A program made the translations under genes and the position numbers. A DNA stretch of 64,000 nt, from positions 124,001 to 188,000 of the forward strand of contig NZ_JACHLM010000004.1 of assembly GCF_014207965.1 (NCBI RefSeq). Direction: 5' to 3'. Source of the stretch: Brevundimonas bullata (lineage in GTDB: Bacteria > Pseudomonadota > Alphaproteobacteria > Caulobacterales > Caulobacteraceae). Positions within the stretch are counted from its first letter, which is position 1. Every line of letters starts with the position of its first letter. Below the pieces are notes generated by a model. The model was not told the DNA's origin. It saw nothing but the letters and a program-made list of their open reading frames with translations, and ran no database searches. Positions 45,722-53,821 of the stretch are shown piece after piece.

Positions 45722-47029
45722 TCAATCCAGTCGACGATAGACGCTCGTCTCGCCAGACTTCTCAACACGCTCCAGCCCCGTCACGGCGCCGTTCGCGCGC
45801 ACCAGCCGGAAGCGGTAGTCATCGGACCCCTGAACTGCAAACAGATCCTTGCCGATCGGGTCCAGCGCCAGAACGAAGCGACCGCGCCAGTGATAGGCCA
45901 GGCCGGTCGGGGTGCGGACCAGGGTTCGCCCCTCATAGGCGCCGGACGCCTCGTCCAGGTCCTTGGCGCTCGGGGTCTGGCCGGCGATGGCGAACTCTAC
46001 CGGAGCCAGGGCCCATGCGGCGTCCGCGTCGCCGGCGGTCGCCCGGCTCTGCAACAGGAACTTCTGCGCCGCCAGTAGCGCGCCCGAGGCCGGCACGACC
46101 AGATCAGGCGTCACGCCGACGCCCTCGAAATCCTGTCCCTTGATCGGATCGCGGATCTGGCCGATCGGGACCTGCAGCATGAAGCGATCATCGACCGGCA
46201 CCCGCGTGACCGGATGAGCGCCGCCGGCGGTCTGCTCGCCGATCACGGTCGCCCGACCCAGCCGCTGCAGCGAGAAGGCCATCCACTCGGCCGCCGAGAA
46301 GGACGTCGATCCGGTCAGAACCACGACGGGCACATCGCCCGACCGCTGACCCGGCACGGCGGCCAGGCTCCATTGCCCCCGCGCCACCCGCTTGCCGTCC
46401 TCGTTGTAGTTGTAGTCGAAGAACTCCTGTTCCTTGCCGGCCGGGTAGAGGTAGCTCATCAGCAGTTGCGCCATCTCCAGCACGCCGCCGTTGTTGTAGC
46501 GAAGGTCGAAGATGATCCCCTTGGCGCCTTCAGTGAACCGCATGGCCCCCACCGCCGTGTCCTGGGCGTACTGCGGGTCGGCGAAGAAGTCGAAACGGAT
46601 GTAAGCCAGCCCCCCCTCCAGCCGCCGCGCGTCACGAAAGCCGAAGTTGGCCGCCCGTTCGACGTCGCGTCGCGCCTGGGTCGTCGCGTCGCCGCTGGCC
46701 TTGGCCTGACGGTTGGCGACGACCTCATCCGGGTCGAAGACCACCGTGAAATGCAGGTCATCGCTCGCCTTGACCAGACCCTGGGACAGGCTGCCCGCGA
46801 ACTGGTCGGCGTCGATCGGCGTAGCCTGAACCCGCCGATCCAGCTCGGCCGAGATGGCGGGGATCCGATCCTGGAAGACGTAGTTTCTTTGCAGCGCCGC
46901 CTCCAGGCGAGCAACGACCTCTCGCTGCGTCCGCTGATCCAGACTCTTGGCGTCCGCCCCCTGGGCGAGAGCCGATCCCGGCGCCAGAACGGCGACCGCC
47001 ACCAGGGAGATGAAGGTCCGAGAAAACAT
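45722..47029 (-). CDS. S41 family peptidase
   Basis: 435 aa. A signal peptide ends near GSALA. The S41 core has GLAYIRFDFF, GIIFDLRYNNGG, TGSTSFSAAEWMAF (nucleophile Ser) and GEQTAGGAHPVTRVPVDDRFMLQVPIG. The C-terminal third is a less conserved domain with a RWRGRFVLALDPIG-like segment. It is a predicted periplasmic serine peptidase of the IRBP-like group, without a recognisable PDZ domain. It precedes marR and follows a long palindromic operator. Confidence 0.88.
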   Translation of the reverse strand: MFSRTFISLVAVAVLAPGSALAQGADAKSLDQRTQREVVARLEAALQRNYVFQDRIPAISAELDRRVQATPIDADQFAGSLSQGLVKASDDLHFTVVFDPDEVVANRQAKASGDATTQARRDVERAANFGFRDARRLEGGLAYIRFDFFADPQYAQDTAVGAMRFTEGAKGIIFDLRYNNGGVLEMAQLLMSYLYPAGKEQEFFDYNYNEDGKRVARGQWSLAAVPGQRSGDVPVVVLTGSTSFSAAEWMAFSLQRLGRATVIGEQTAGGAHPVTRVPVDDRFMLQVPIGQIRDPIKGQDFEGVGVTPDLVVPASGALLAAQKFLLQSRATAGDADAAWALAPVEFAIAGQTPSAKDLDEASGAYEGRTLVRTPTGLAYHWRGRFVLALDPIGKDLFAVQGSDDYRFRLVRANGAVTGLERVEKSGETSVYRRLD

Positions 47030-47038
47030 CGCCGCTCC

Positions 47039-47076
47039 TATTTATACAAGATATTGCGCAATATGTTGTATAAATA
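47039..47076. promoter_or_regulatory. 38-bp palindrome upstream of S41-marR operon
   Basis: The arms TATTTATACAAGATATTGC and GCAATATGTTGTATAAATA mirror each other with one mismatched pair. The site lies 9 bases upstream of the S41 start codon. It contains the TATACAA and TTGTATA half-sites and a central TTGCGCAA, a pattern common in MarR operators. It is AT-rich against a GC-rich background. Confidence 0.8.
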
Positions 47077-47166
47077 GGCGTGTCAAATTCCGCTTGCGGA
47101 CCAGACGCCAACCTCGCGAAACGACTTGCGGACCTGGACGTTAGCTACGCTCCCAGGCAGAGGCCG

Positions 47167-48420
47167 TCAGCCGAAGATCAATCTCCCTGCGAGAGCGCCA
47201 GACGCAATAAGTAGCGGCGCCGCCCACTTCCCTTTCGCCAGCCACACCGCTGCTAGTGCTGTTAGGAAAATGAGGGCAGCGCCCCAGAGGATCGGCGCAC
47301 GTTCAGCCGTTGACCACGTCAGCTGGAGACAGGTCGCCCCAATGACTCCAACGACGGCCGCTGCGACCCCAGCCAACACGCGGTGCAGCGCCGGGTTGTC
47401 CACCACAGCTTCCAACCTTTCGAACAGTATCAGGGAGAAGGCGAAGGCCGGCAGGAAGATGCCCGCTGTCACCGCCAAGGCTCCGGTCCAACCGCCTGCG
47501 ACATAGCCGGCGAAAGTACCGAAAATCACCAGTGGCGCGGGCAGCACTCCAGCCAAGGCGACACCGTCGAGAAAGGCGCCGTCGGACAGCCATCCCCGTC
47601 CCACGGTATCGGCACGAACGTAGGGAATGGCTGTGTAGGCCCCGCCAAAGGTCAGGAGCCCGCCCTTGAGGCCTGCAACAAACAGATCAAGCGTTCCCGC
47701 TTCAGTGATAGGGCCGTTGACCTTGATGGCCGCAGTCATCCCGACTGAGTGCAGGATGACAGATAGCGCAACGGCGACCATACCCACGCCCAAAGCGATC
47801 CAGGGTCGTCCGCTGAACCCGTAGATCAGGCCTCCAGCGACGAGCGGTATCCAGAACGGCGCGCCGATAAGGCTGGACGCAAAGCCGAGGCCTGCCAGCA
47901 ACCACAGCATTCGGTCTTCAAGGACGTGCCGCCCGATCCGCGGCACCGCCCTGATGATGAGCGCCACCACGACGATCTGAACCCCGAGCAGCGCACCGGT
48001 CCAGATAGCGCGACCGGCGACCAAGACGTCATAGGCCCATGCCGCCAGCATCATCAGGATAAAGCCGGGCAACATGAACCCGAGGCCCGCTAAAACGCCG
48101 CCTATGCGGCCACGCGCCAACATCCCCATGTGTACGCAAAGCTCATGCGCTTCTGGACCGGGAAGCGCCTGCATTACCGCCAGCAAGCGGTTAAACCGTG
48201 CGCTGGAAATCCATCGCTCACGCTCAACGAGCTGGTGTCGGATCATGGCGATCTGCGCGACAGGCCCGCCGAATGCCAGGACGCCGAAGTGCAGAAATTT
48301 CAGGAACAGGGCGATGAGCGTAAGGCGAGGAGCAATCGCTTCTTCCCGGGCAGCGGCCATCACCTTGCTTCTATCTCCAAGCACGCGCGGCGCTACAGCG
48401 GACCGCTCGCCATGTGTCAT
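47167..48420 (-). CDS. chrA: Chromate transporter (ChrA, long two-domain type)
   Basis: 417 aa, the size of long ChrA proteins with two CHR domains. FGGPVAQIAMIRHQLVERERWIS begins the first domain, and LLTFGGAYTAIPYVRADTVGRGWLSDGAF the second. About 10-12 helices. It expels chromate from the cytosol. ATG 48420 is the longest start; ATG 48360 is possible. No chrB regulator is next to it. Confidence 0.92.
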   Translation of the reverse strand: MTHGERSAVAPRVLGDRSKVMAAAREEAIAPRLTLIALFLKFLHFGVLAFGGPVAQIAMIRHQLVERERWISSARFNRLLAVMQALPGPEAHELCVHMGMLARGRIGGVLAGLGFMLPGFILMMLAAWAYDVLVAGRAIWTGALLGVQIVVVALIIRAVPRIGRHVLEDRMLWLLAGLGFASSLIGAPFWIPLVAGGLIYGFSGRPWIALGVGMVAVALSVILHSVGMTAAIKVNGPITEAGTLDLFVAGLKGGLLTFGGAYTAIPYVRADTVGRGWLSDGAFLDGVALAGVLPAPLVIFGTFAGYVAGGWTGALAVTAGIFLPAFAFSLILFERLEAVVDNPALHRVLAGVAAAVVGVIGATCLQLTWSTAERAPILWGAALIFLTALAAVWLAKGKWAAPLLIASGALAGRLIFG

Positions 48421-48688
48421 GGCAGACCATGTGTCAGGCAGACCCTAGAAGGAAGGCCCAAGGTCGTCGTGGGGCGATGTCCGCCAACCCCCCCTTAGCT
48501 GACGAAAGCGACGTCCGCTCTTGGGTCAGGATGCGAACCTCCGCTTTCGGCGCCGCAGGCTAGGATCGAATCGACTTTTTGCGGTCATTTGGATGATCAT
48601 CGTTACGGCTCCCCCCAACGACCTAGTGGTATGCAAGGATAATCCGGGATTGTCCGTCGGCCGCCCTCTGCTCGATACGGGGAAGAAG

Positions 48689-49051
48689 ATGATCATTGCT
48701 GCATTTTTGAGTGTCGGCCTCATGGGGCAGGAGGCAGGACCTCCGATCATCACGCCGGTGAACCCTGAGGCCGCCGAAGCCGTCGCCGCATTCGTGGGCT
48801 TGGGAAGATACGCCGGCACGTGCGCCGCTCATCTCCCCGCCGGTGCTAAGGCGCGGCTGGACGGCCTCACCTCCGATCAGGCGCCTCCGGGTGTGCCGAC
48901 TTGGCTCGTTTCGGGTTTTAGGCAGGGGTATGAGCAAGGTCTCGCGGACTCCAGCCGCCCCGATAAAACTGCCGCTGAATGTCGAGACATGGAGCGGGCA
49001 GCAAACGCTCGGATGCAGGCCGCCGCAGAACGGCTAAAAGGCCGCCTCTAA
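48689..49051 (+). CDS. Small secreted protein of unknown function
   Basis: 120 aa. GGGGAAG precedes ATG 48689 by a good distance. The first 20 residues are hydrophobic and may be a signal peptide. The rest is alpha-helical with two Cys (GTCAAHL and AECRDM) and a RQGYEQGLADS segment. No family recognised. It is flanked by direct repeats of CCCCCCCTTAGCTGACG type (48488 and 49072). Confidence 0.55.
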   Translation: MIIAAFLSVGLMGQEAGPPIITPVNPEAAEAVAAFVGLGRYAGTCAAHLPAGAKARLDGLTSDQAPPGVPTWLVSGFRQGYEQGLADSSRPDKTAAECRDMERAANARMQAAAERLKGRL

Positions 49052-49111
49052 GGGGTTGCGGCTCAGTTCCGCCCCCCCTTTAGCTGACGTCCAGATAGTC
49101 CGCCTTCAACG

Positions 49112-49603
49112 CTAGGCCGCCTCGTCCTTCGGCAGGACGTCGCCCACCGTCGGGCGGTTCTCGGCCCAGGTCAGTTCGATGTCGCGGGGTTTGACGATCT
49201 CATTGCAGTGGCCGCAGGCGATGCGGGGTTTCAGGTCGTGCCCACAGGTCTTGTGGATCATGGCGATGCCGCTGTCGGCCTCGCCATAGACGTGCTTCTC
49301 GCCCCAGGCGTGCAGCGTCACCAGCACCCCGTACAGGTCCTTGCCCTTGGCGGTCAGGACATATTCGTTGCGCGGCGGGCGTTCGGAATAGAGCTGCGGC
49401 TCCAGCACGCCATGCTGAACCAGCGACTTCAGCCGCGCCGCCAGGACGTTGCGCGCCACGCCCAGACGCTCCTGCCACTGTTCGAACCGGCGCACGCCGT
49501 TGAAGGCGTCGCGGATGACCAGCAGGGTCCACGGGTCGCCGATCACCTCCAGCGTGGCGGCGATCGAGCAGCTCTGGCGGCTATAGTCGGCGGTGCGTCC
49601 CAT
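49112..49603 (-). CDS. HxlR family transcriptional regulator
   Basis: 163 aa. CSIAATLEVIGDPWTLLVIRDAFNGVRRFEQWQERLGVARNVLAARLKSLVQHGVLEP is the HxlR winged helix with its DPW signature. After the domain a Cys-rich segment (KTCGHDLKPRIACGHC) may bind a metal. It is divergent from a thioesterase and may regulate it. The upstream region contains a TGACAA/TTGTCA inverted pair. Confidence 0.88.
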   Translation of the reverse strand: MGRTADYSRQSCSIAATLEVIGDPWTLLVIRDAFNGVRRFEQWQERLGVARNVLAARLKSLVQHGVLEPQLYSERPPRNEYVLTAKGKDLYGVLVTLHAWGEKHVYGEADSGIAMIHKTCGHDLKPRIACGHCNEIVKPRDIELTWAENRPTVGDVLPKDEAA

Positions 49604-49785
49604 GCAGCGGAAAGTGACCCCGCGTCAGGCTTTTGACAAGTGGGTTGCCAATCGGGACGCAGTTTGTCAGTTTCTTTTAGCAACGAACCGACGACTCCCC
49701 GGTCGGGTTCCTGCATTCCTCGACTTGCGGGCGGCGACGCTTCAGTCTCCGCCCGCGCCTCTTTCGCCTGCTGTTGCGTGGACCG

Positions 49786-50613
49786 ATGACCGAAGCCGAC
49801 CTGCTGCACGACGCCCTGACCCTGACCCCCGATGAGCAAGGGCTCGCCGCCCACCTGTCCGGCGAATTCTCCAACGGTCCCATCGCCGCCCCGCCCGAGG
49901 CCGGCTTCCCCTTCGGCGGCCTGCTGGCGGCCCTGTGCGCCGGGGCCATGCGTCAGGGGTTGGAGATCAAGGCCCCCTTACGCAGCCTCACCGTCCAGTA
50001 TCTGGCCGCCGCCAAATACGGCCAGCCGCTCCATTTCCGCCCCCGCCTGCTGCGCGGCGGCCGCAACGTCGCCTACGCCGTGGTCGAGGGCGGGCAAGGC
50101 TCGCGCCTGACCCACCACGCCAGCGCCACCTATGGCGCCGACGGCGACAGCGCCGAGACCCTCAGCCCGCTTTCGGCCCCGCCGCCTTTGCTGGACAGCG
50201 ACGCCCCCGGCCTCAGCGGCCCCATGGCCCCGCGCTTTTCACAGCACGTCGACTATCGCTTCGACGGCGGCCCCAACATCCTCGGCGGCAACGAGGGCAA
50301 GCCCGTGATCGAGCGCGTCTGGATGCGGACCCGCGACGGCGCCCCACTGGACGAACTGCGGCTCTGCTACCTGCTGGACGCCCTCTATCCGCCCGCCTGG
50401 ACCGCCTTCAAGGCGCCGCCGATGATGACCAGCGTCGATCTGCGCTACGACTTCATCAACGACCCGACGCCCGAGACCGCGCCCGATGGCTGGGCCTTCT
50501 TTGAATACCGGCTGCTGGATCACGGCCTGGGCTGGTCGCTGGACGAAGCCGTCGCCTGGGGAGCGGACGGCCGCCCCCTGGCGCTGGCCCGTCAGCGTCG
50601 CAAGCTGCTCTAG
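49786..50613 (+). CDS. Acyl-CoA thioesterase (double hot-dog type)
   Basis: 275 aa. Two hot-dog halves: FPFGGLLAALCAGAMRQGLEIKAPLRSLTVQYLAAA in the first, and WAFFEYRLLDHGLGWSLDEAVAWGADGRPLALARQ in the second, which matches the TesB-like thioesterase C-terminus. It hydrolyses acyl-CoA esters; specificity is unknown. ATG 49786 is preferred over a TTG 12 bases upstream. Confidence 0.82.
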   Translation: MTEADLLHDALTLTPDEQGLAAHLSGEFSNGPIAAPPEAGFPFGGLLAALCAGAMRQGLEIKAPLRSLTVQYLAAAKYGQPLHFRPRLLRGGRNVAYAVVEGGQGSRLTHHASATYGADGDSAETLSPLSAPPPLLDSDAPGLSGPMAPRFSQHVDYRFDGGPNILGGNEGKPVIERVWMRTRDGAPLDELRLCYLLDALYPPAWTAFKAPPMMTSVDLRYDFINDPTPETAPDGWAFFEYRLLDHGLGWSLDEAVAWGADGRPLALARQRRKLL

Positions 50614-50687
50614 GGCGGCTGAGCTTGCCAGCAGGCCTCCGGCTCCCCTAATCCCCCGCGAAACGCTTCATACTGGAAACGCCCCCC

Positions 50688-51878
50688 ATGACCGCCGCAT
50701 CCGATCCCGTCGTCATCGTCTCCTTCGCCCGCACGCCGATGGGCGGCTTCCAGGGCGCGCTGTCCACGGTCAAGGCCACCGACCTGGGCGCCGCCGCGGT
50801 CAAGGCCGCCGTCGAGCGCGCCGGCGTCGCCCCTGAAAAGGTCGAGCAAATCTACATGGGCTGCGTCCTGCCCGCCGGTCTGGGCCAGGCCCCGGCGCGT
50901 CAGGCCGCCATCGGCGCCGGCCTCGGCAAGCACGTCGAGGCGACGACGGTGAACAAGATGTGCGGCTCGGGGCTTCAGGCCGCCATGATGGCGCACGACG
51001 CCCTTCTGGCCGGCACCGCCGAGGTCATCGTCGCCGGCGGCATGGAGTCGATGAGCGGCGCCCCCTATCTGATGAACAAGCACCGCGGCGGCGCCCGCAT
51101 CGGCCACGACGTCATCGTCGACAGCATGATGATGGACGGTCTGGAAGACGCCTATTCCCCCGGCAAGGCCATGGGCGTCTTCGCCGAGGACTCCGCCGCC
51201 CAGTATCAGTTCACGCGTGAACAGATGGACGAATACGCCATCGAAAGCCTCACCCGCGCCAAGGCCGCCATCGCCTCGGGCGCCTTCAAGGCCGAGATCG
51301 TTCCGGTCGAGGTCGCCACCCGCAAAGGCCCCGTCACCGTCAGCGAGGACGAGCAGCCCGGCAAGGCCGATCCGGCCAAGATCCCCACCCTGCGCCCCGC
51401 CTTCACCAAGGACGGCGGCATCACCGCCGCCAACGCCTCCTCGATCTCGGACGGCGCCGCAGCCCTGGTCATGACGCGCGAAAGCACGGCCAAGGCGCTC
51501 GGCCTGCCCATCGTCGCCCGCGTCGTCGCCCACGCCGCCCACGCCCATGAGCCCAGCCTCTTCACCACCGCCCCCGTGCCTGCCATGCAGAAAGCCCTGA
51601 AAAAGGCCGGCTGGTCGGTCGAGGACGTGGACCTGTGGGAGGTCAACGAGGCCTTCGCCGTCGTCGCCATGATCGCCCAGCAGGAACTGGGCATCGACCG
51701 CGCCAAACTGAACGTCAACGGCGGCGCCACGGCGCTCGGCCACCCCATCGGCGCCTCGGGCGCGCGCATCCTGTCCACCCTGCTGGCGGCGCTTCAGGCG
51801 CGCGGCGGCAAGAAGGGCATGGCGTCGCTGTGCATCGGCGGCGGCGAAGCCGTGGCCATGGCCGTGGAACTGCCCTGA
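50688..51878 (+). CDS. Acetyl-CoA C-acetyltransferase (thiolase)
   Basis: 396 aa. Active-site Cys is in NKMCGSGLQAAMMAHDAL, His in NGGATALGHPIGASG, and the second Cys in SLCIGGGEAVAMAVE. It catalyses reversible condensation of two acetyl-CoA to acetoacetyl-CoA; it may work with the CoA-transferase at 27.7 kb in ketone-body metabolism. The preceding thioesterase ends 74 bases upstream. Confidence 0.94.
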   Translation: MTAASDPVVIVSFARTPMGGFQGALSTVKATDLGAAAVKAAVERAGVAPEKVEQIYMGCVLPAGLGQAPARQAAIGAGLGKHVEATTVNKMCGSGLQAAMMAHDALLAGTAEVIVAGGMESMSGAPYLMNKHRGGARIGHDVIVDSMMMDGLEDAYSPGKAMGVFAEDSAAQYQFTREQMDEYAIESLTRAKAAIASGAFKAEIVPVEVATRKGPVTVSEDEQPGKADPAKIPTLRPAFTKDGGITAANASSISDGAAALVMTRESTAKALGLPIVARVVAHAAHAHEPSLFTTAPVPAMQKALKKAGWSVEDVDLWEVNEAFAVVAMIAQQELGIDRAKLNVNGGATALGHPIGASGARILSTLLAALQARGGKKGMASLCIGGGEAVAMAVELP

Positions 51879-51924
51879 AGCTGTGGCGTTCTCCACGGTC
51901 ACGCTAATCTTGGCCGTGGAGACT

Positions 51925-52437
51925 ATGCCTTTGAAAATCCTCCCCTCCCTCTTCGCCGGCGTCGCCGCACTGACCTTGGCGGCCTGCGCCACCGCTCAGG
52001 CGGGAAGCCCGATGACCGACAGCACGCCCAGCGCCCAGACCGCCGACGCCCTGAAGGCCTTCCCCGCCGCCAGCGCGGGTCAGACGCGCCACGTCATCAC
52101 CCTGCCGGCCCAGGCCGACGAAAGCGCGCTTAAGGTCGAGCTGATCCTGGGCAAGACCCAGACGGTGGACTGCAACCGCCAGTTCTTCGGCGGCCGACTG
52201 GAGACCCGCACGGCCGAGGGTTGGGGCTACGACTACTACGTCCTGCCGGCCCTGGGGAACGCCGCGAGCACGATGATGGGCTGCCCCCCCGGCTCGGAAC
52301 GACAGGCCTTCGTCACCACGCAGGAACAGCCGCTGATCCGCTACAACTCGCGCCTGCCGGTGGTGGTCTACGCCCCGTCGGACGTCGAGGTGCGCTATCG
52401 TGTGTGGCGCGCGGGCGAGACCCAGACGGCGCGCTGA
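51925..52437 (+). CDS. Ecotin-family serine protease inhibitor (lipoprotein form)
   Basis: 170 aa. The ecotin pattern is clear: TRHVITLPAQADESALKVELILGKTQTVDCNRQFFGGRLE, ASTMMGCPPGSERQAFVT (reactive-site Met-Met and disulfide Cys), and IRYNSRLPVVVYAPSDVEVRYRVWRA. The signal has lipobox LTLAACAT, so it is likely lipid-anchored, unlike soluble E. coli ecotin. GGAG precedes ATG 51925. It may guard against the cell's own or foreign trypsin-like proteases. Confidence 0.9.
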   Translation: MPLKILPSLFAGVAALTLAACATAQAGSPMTDSTPSAQTADALKAFPAASAGQTRHVITLPAQADESALKVELILGKTQTVDCNRQFFGGRLETRTAEGWGYDYYVLPALGNAASTMMGCPPGSERQAFVTTQEQPLIRYNSRLPVVVYAPSDVEVRYRVWRAGETQTAR

Positions 52438-52664
52438 TCGCCGTCATTGATGGACACCAGACGCGGGCGTCGGTCGTTTTCGACCGGCGCCCGTTTCGTT
52501 TCCCGCCCCGCGCATCGCTCCGCCTCGCGCATGAGCGAAGCCAGCGAGGCGCATCCGGCGCTCAGGACGATCATGGGCCGACTCCTGCATTTGCGAACCA
52601 TTTGCAGGTTTGCGCAGAGTCGGCTGCCGTGCAAGCGTCCGCCGTCATTTTTTGGAGACTCGCC

Positions 52665-52997
52665 ATGCGCGAAGACGGCAAGCTGGACTACCTCGAACTG
52701 CCCGCCACCGACATGACGGCGCACAAGGCCTTCTATGCCTCGGCCTTCGGCTGGGTGTTTCAGGACTACGGCCCCGACTACGCGGCCTTTGGCGAGGGCC
52801 TGGACGGCGGCTTCACCACCGAGGCCATGACGCCAAAGCCCCTGCCCATCCTCTACGCCCAGGACCTTGAAGCCATGCTGGCGAAGGTGCAGGCGGCAGG
52901 TGGCGAAATCACCCACCCGATCTTCGCCTTCCCCGGCGGTCGCCGCTTCCACTTCCGCGACCCGTCCGGCAACGACATGGCCGTCTGGTCGGAATAG
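52665..52997 (+). CDS. VOC (glyoxalase/bleomycin resistance) family protein
   Basis: 110 aa. LDYLELPATDMTAHKAFYASAFGWVFQDYGPDYAAF is the VOC start, and FPGGRRFHFRDPSGNDMAVWSE the end with the metal Glu. A small metalloprotein of unknown substrate. GGAG lies 8 bases before ATG 52665. Confidence 0.88.
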   Translation: MREDGKLDYLELPATDMTAHKAFYASAFGWVFQDYGPDYAAFGEGLDGGFTTEAMTPKPLPILYAQDLEAMLAKVQAAGGEITHPIFAFPGGRRFHFRDPSGNDMAVWSE

Positions 52998-53006
52998 ACT
53001 CGAAGC

Positions 53007-53789
53007 CTATTTAGGGTCCACCGACTGAGCGATCCGCTCGGCGGCGTCGCGGTCGGCGCCGTCGAGGCTCATCAGCCAGACGTGGATTTCCCGCGGAGCG
53101 TCGGGCCGCTGGAACAAATGTTCCATGGCGATCCGGCGCGTCCCCTCCGGCACGATGACCGAGACGCGGCCCGCCGCCGTCACCTGCTCGCCGTCATAGA
53201 TGGGAAACTGCGACGATGGTCCGGCATAGATCATGGCCAGGGTCTTGGCGCCCTTGCGGACAGACCAGACCTTGGAGTCCGGCGCAGCCCGCCCCTCAAA
53301 CAGTTGAACCCCGCTGGGCAGCTCGATGCGGAACGGCAGGGCGGCGACTGAGGCGGCGCTAAGCGCGCCCGGCGCCGGCGCCGTCGCTCTGACCGGGGCC
53401 GAAACCGCCGAAGGCGCCGGAGCGGGCCGGGCTGGAATAACTGGCGTCGCGGCTACAGGGGCGCGCGCTGGCTCAACTGGAACCGGAGCAGGCGTCGGCG
53501 CAGGGCGTGGAACAGGCGCAGACGTCACTCGCGCGGGGGCGGGGACCGCCTGAGCAGGCGCAGGCCTCGGCGTCGGCGCCGCCGTCGGTCGAACAGGCGC
53601 AGCAGTCATCGGCGCAGGGCTCAGCATCGGAGCCGGAGCGGCCGGACGCGCGGCAGGCGGCGCTCCGTTCAGCAGCCGGGTCAGTTCCTCGGCGCTCTGC
53701 GCGGGGGCCCGAGATTGCGCCTGGGATTGCGCCTGGGCCGCCACGGGCGCCAGGCTCAACAAGACGGAAGCGAGAAGCAGGGTTTTCAT
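53007..53789 (-). CDS. Pro/Ala-rich secreted protein
   Basis: 260 aa. A signal peptide ends near APVAAQAQ. A Pro/Ala/Val-rich spacer from about residue 40 to 145 leads to a C-terminal globular part with LPSGVQLFEGRAAPDSKVWSVRKGAKTLAMIYAG. No family recognised. It starts 33 bases after a histidine kinase gene on the same strand and is probably co-transcribed with it. Confidence 0.6.
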   Translation of the reverse strand: MKTLLLASVLLSLAPVAAQAQSQAQSRAPAQSAEELTRLLNGAPPAARPAAPAPMLSPAPMTAAPVRPTAAPTPRPAPAQAVPAPARVTSAPVPRPAPTPAPVPVEPARAPVAATPVIPARPAPAPSAVSAPVRATAPAPGALSAASVAALPFRIELPSGVQLFEGRAAPDSKVWSVRKGAKTLAMIYAGPSSQFPIYDGEQVTAAGRVSVIVPEGTRRIAMEHLFQRPDAPREIHVWLMSLDGADRDAAERIAQSVDPK

Positions 53790-53821
53790 GGCGCGACCTT
53801 GGCCCCCGCCCCGCCCGGCGG

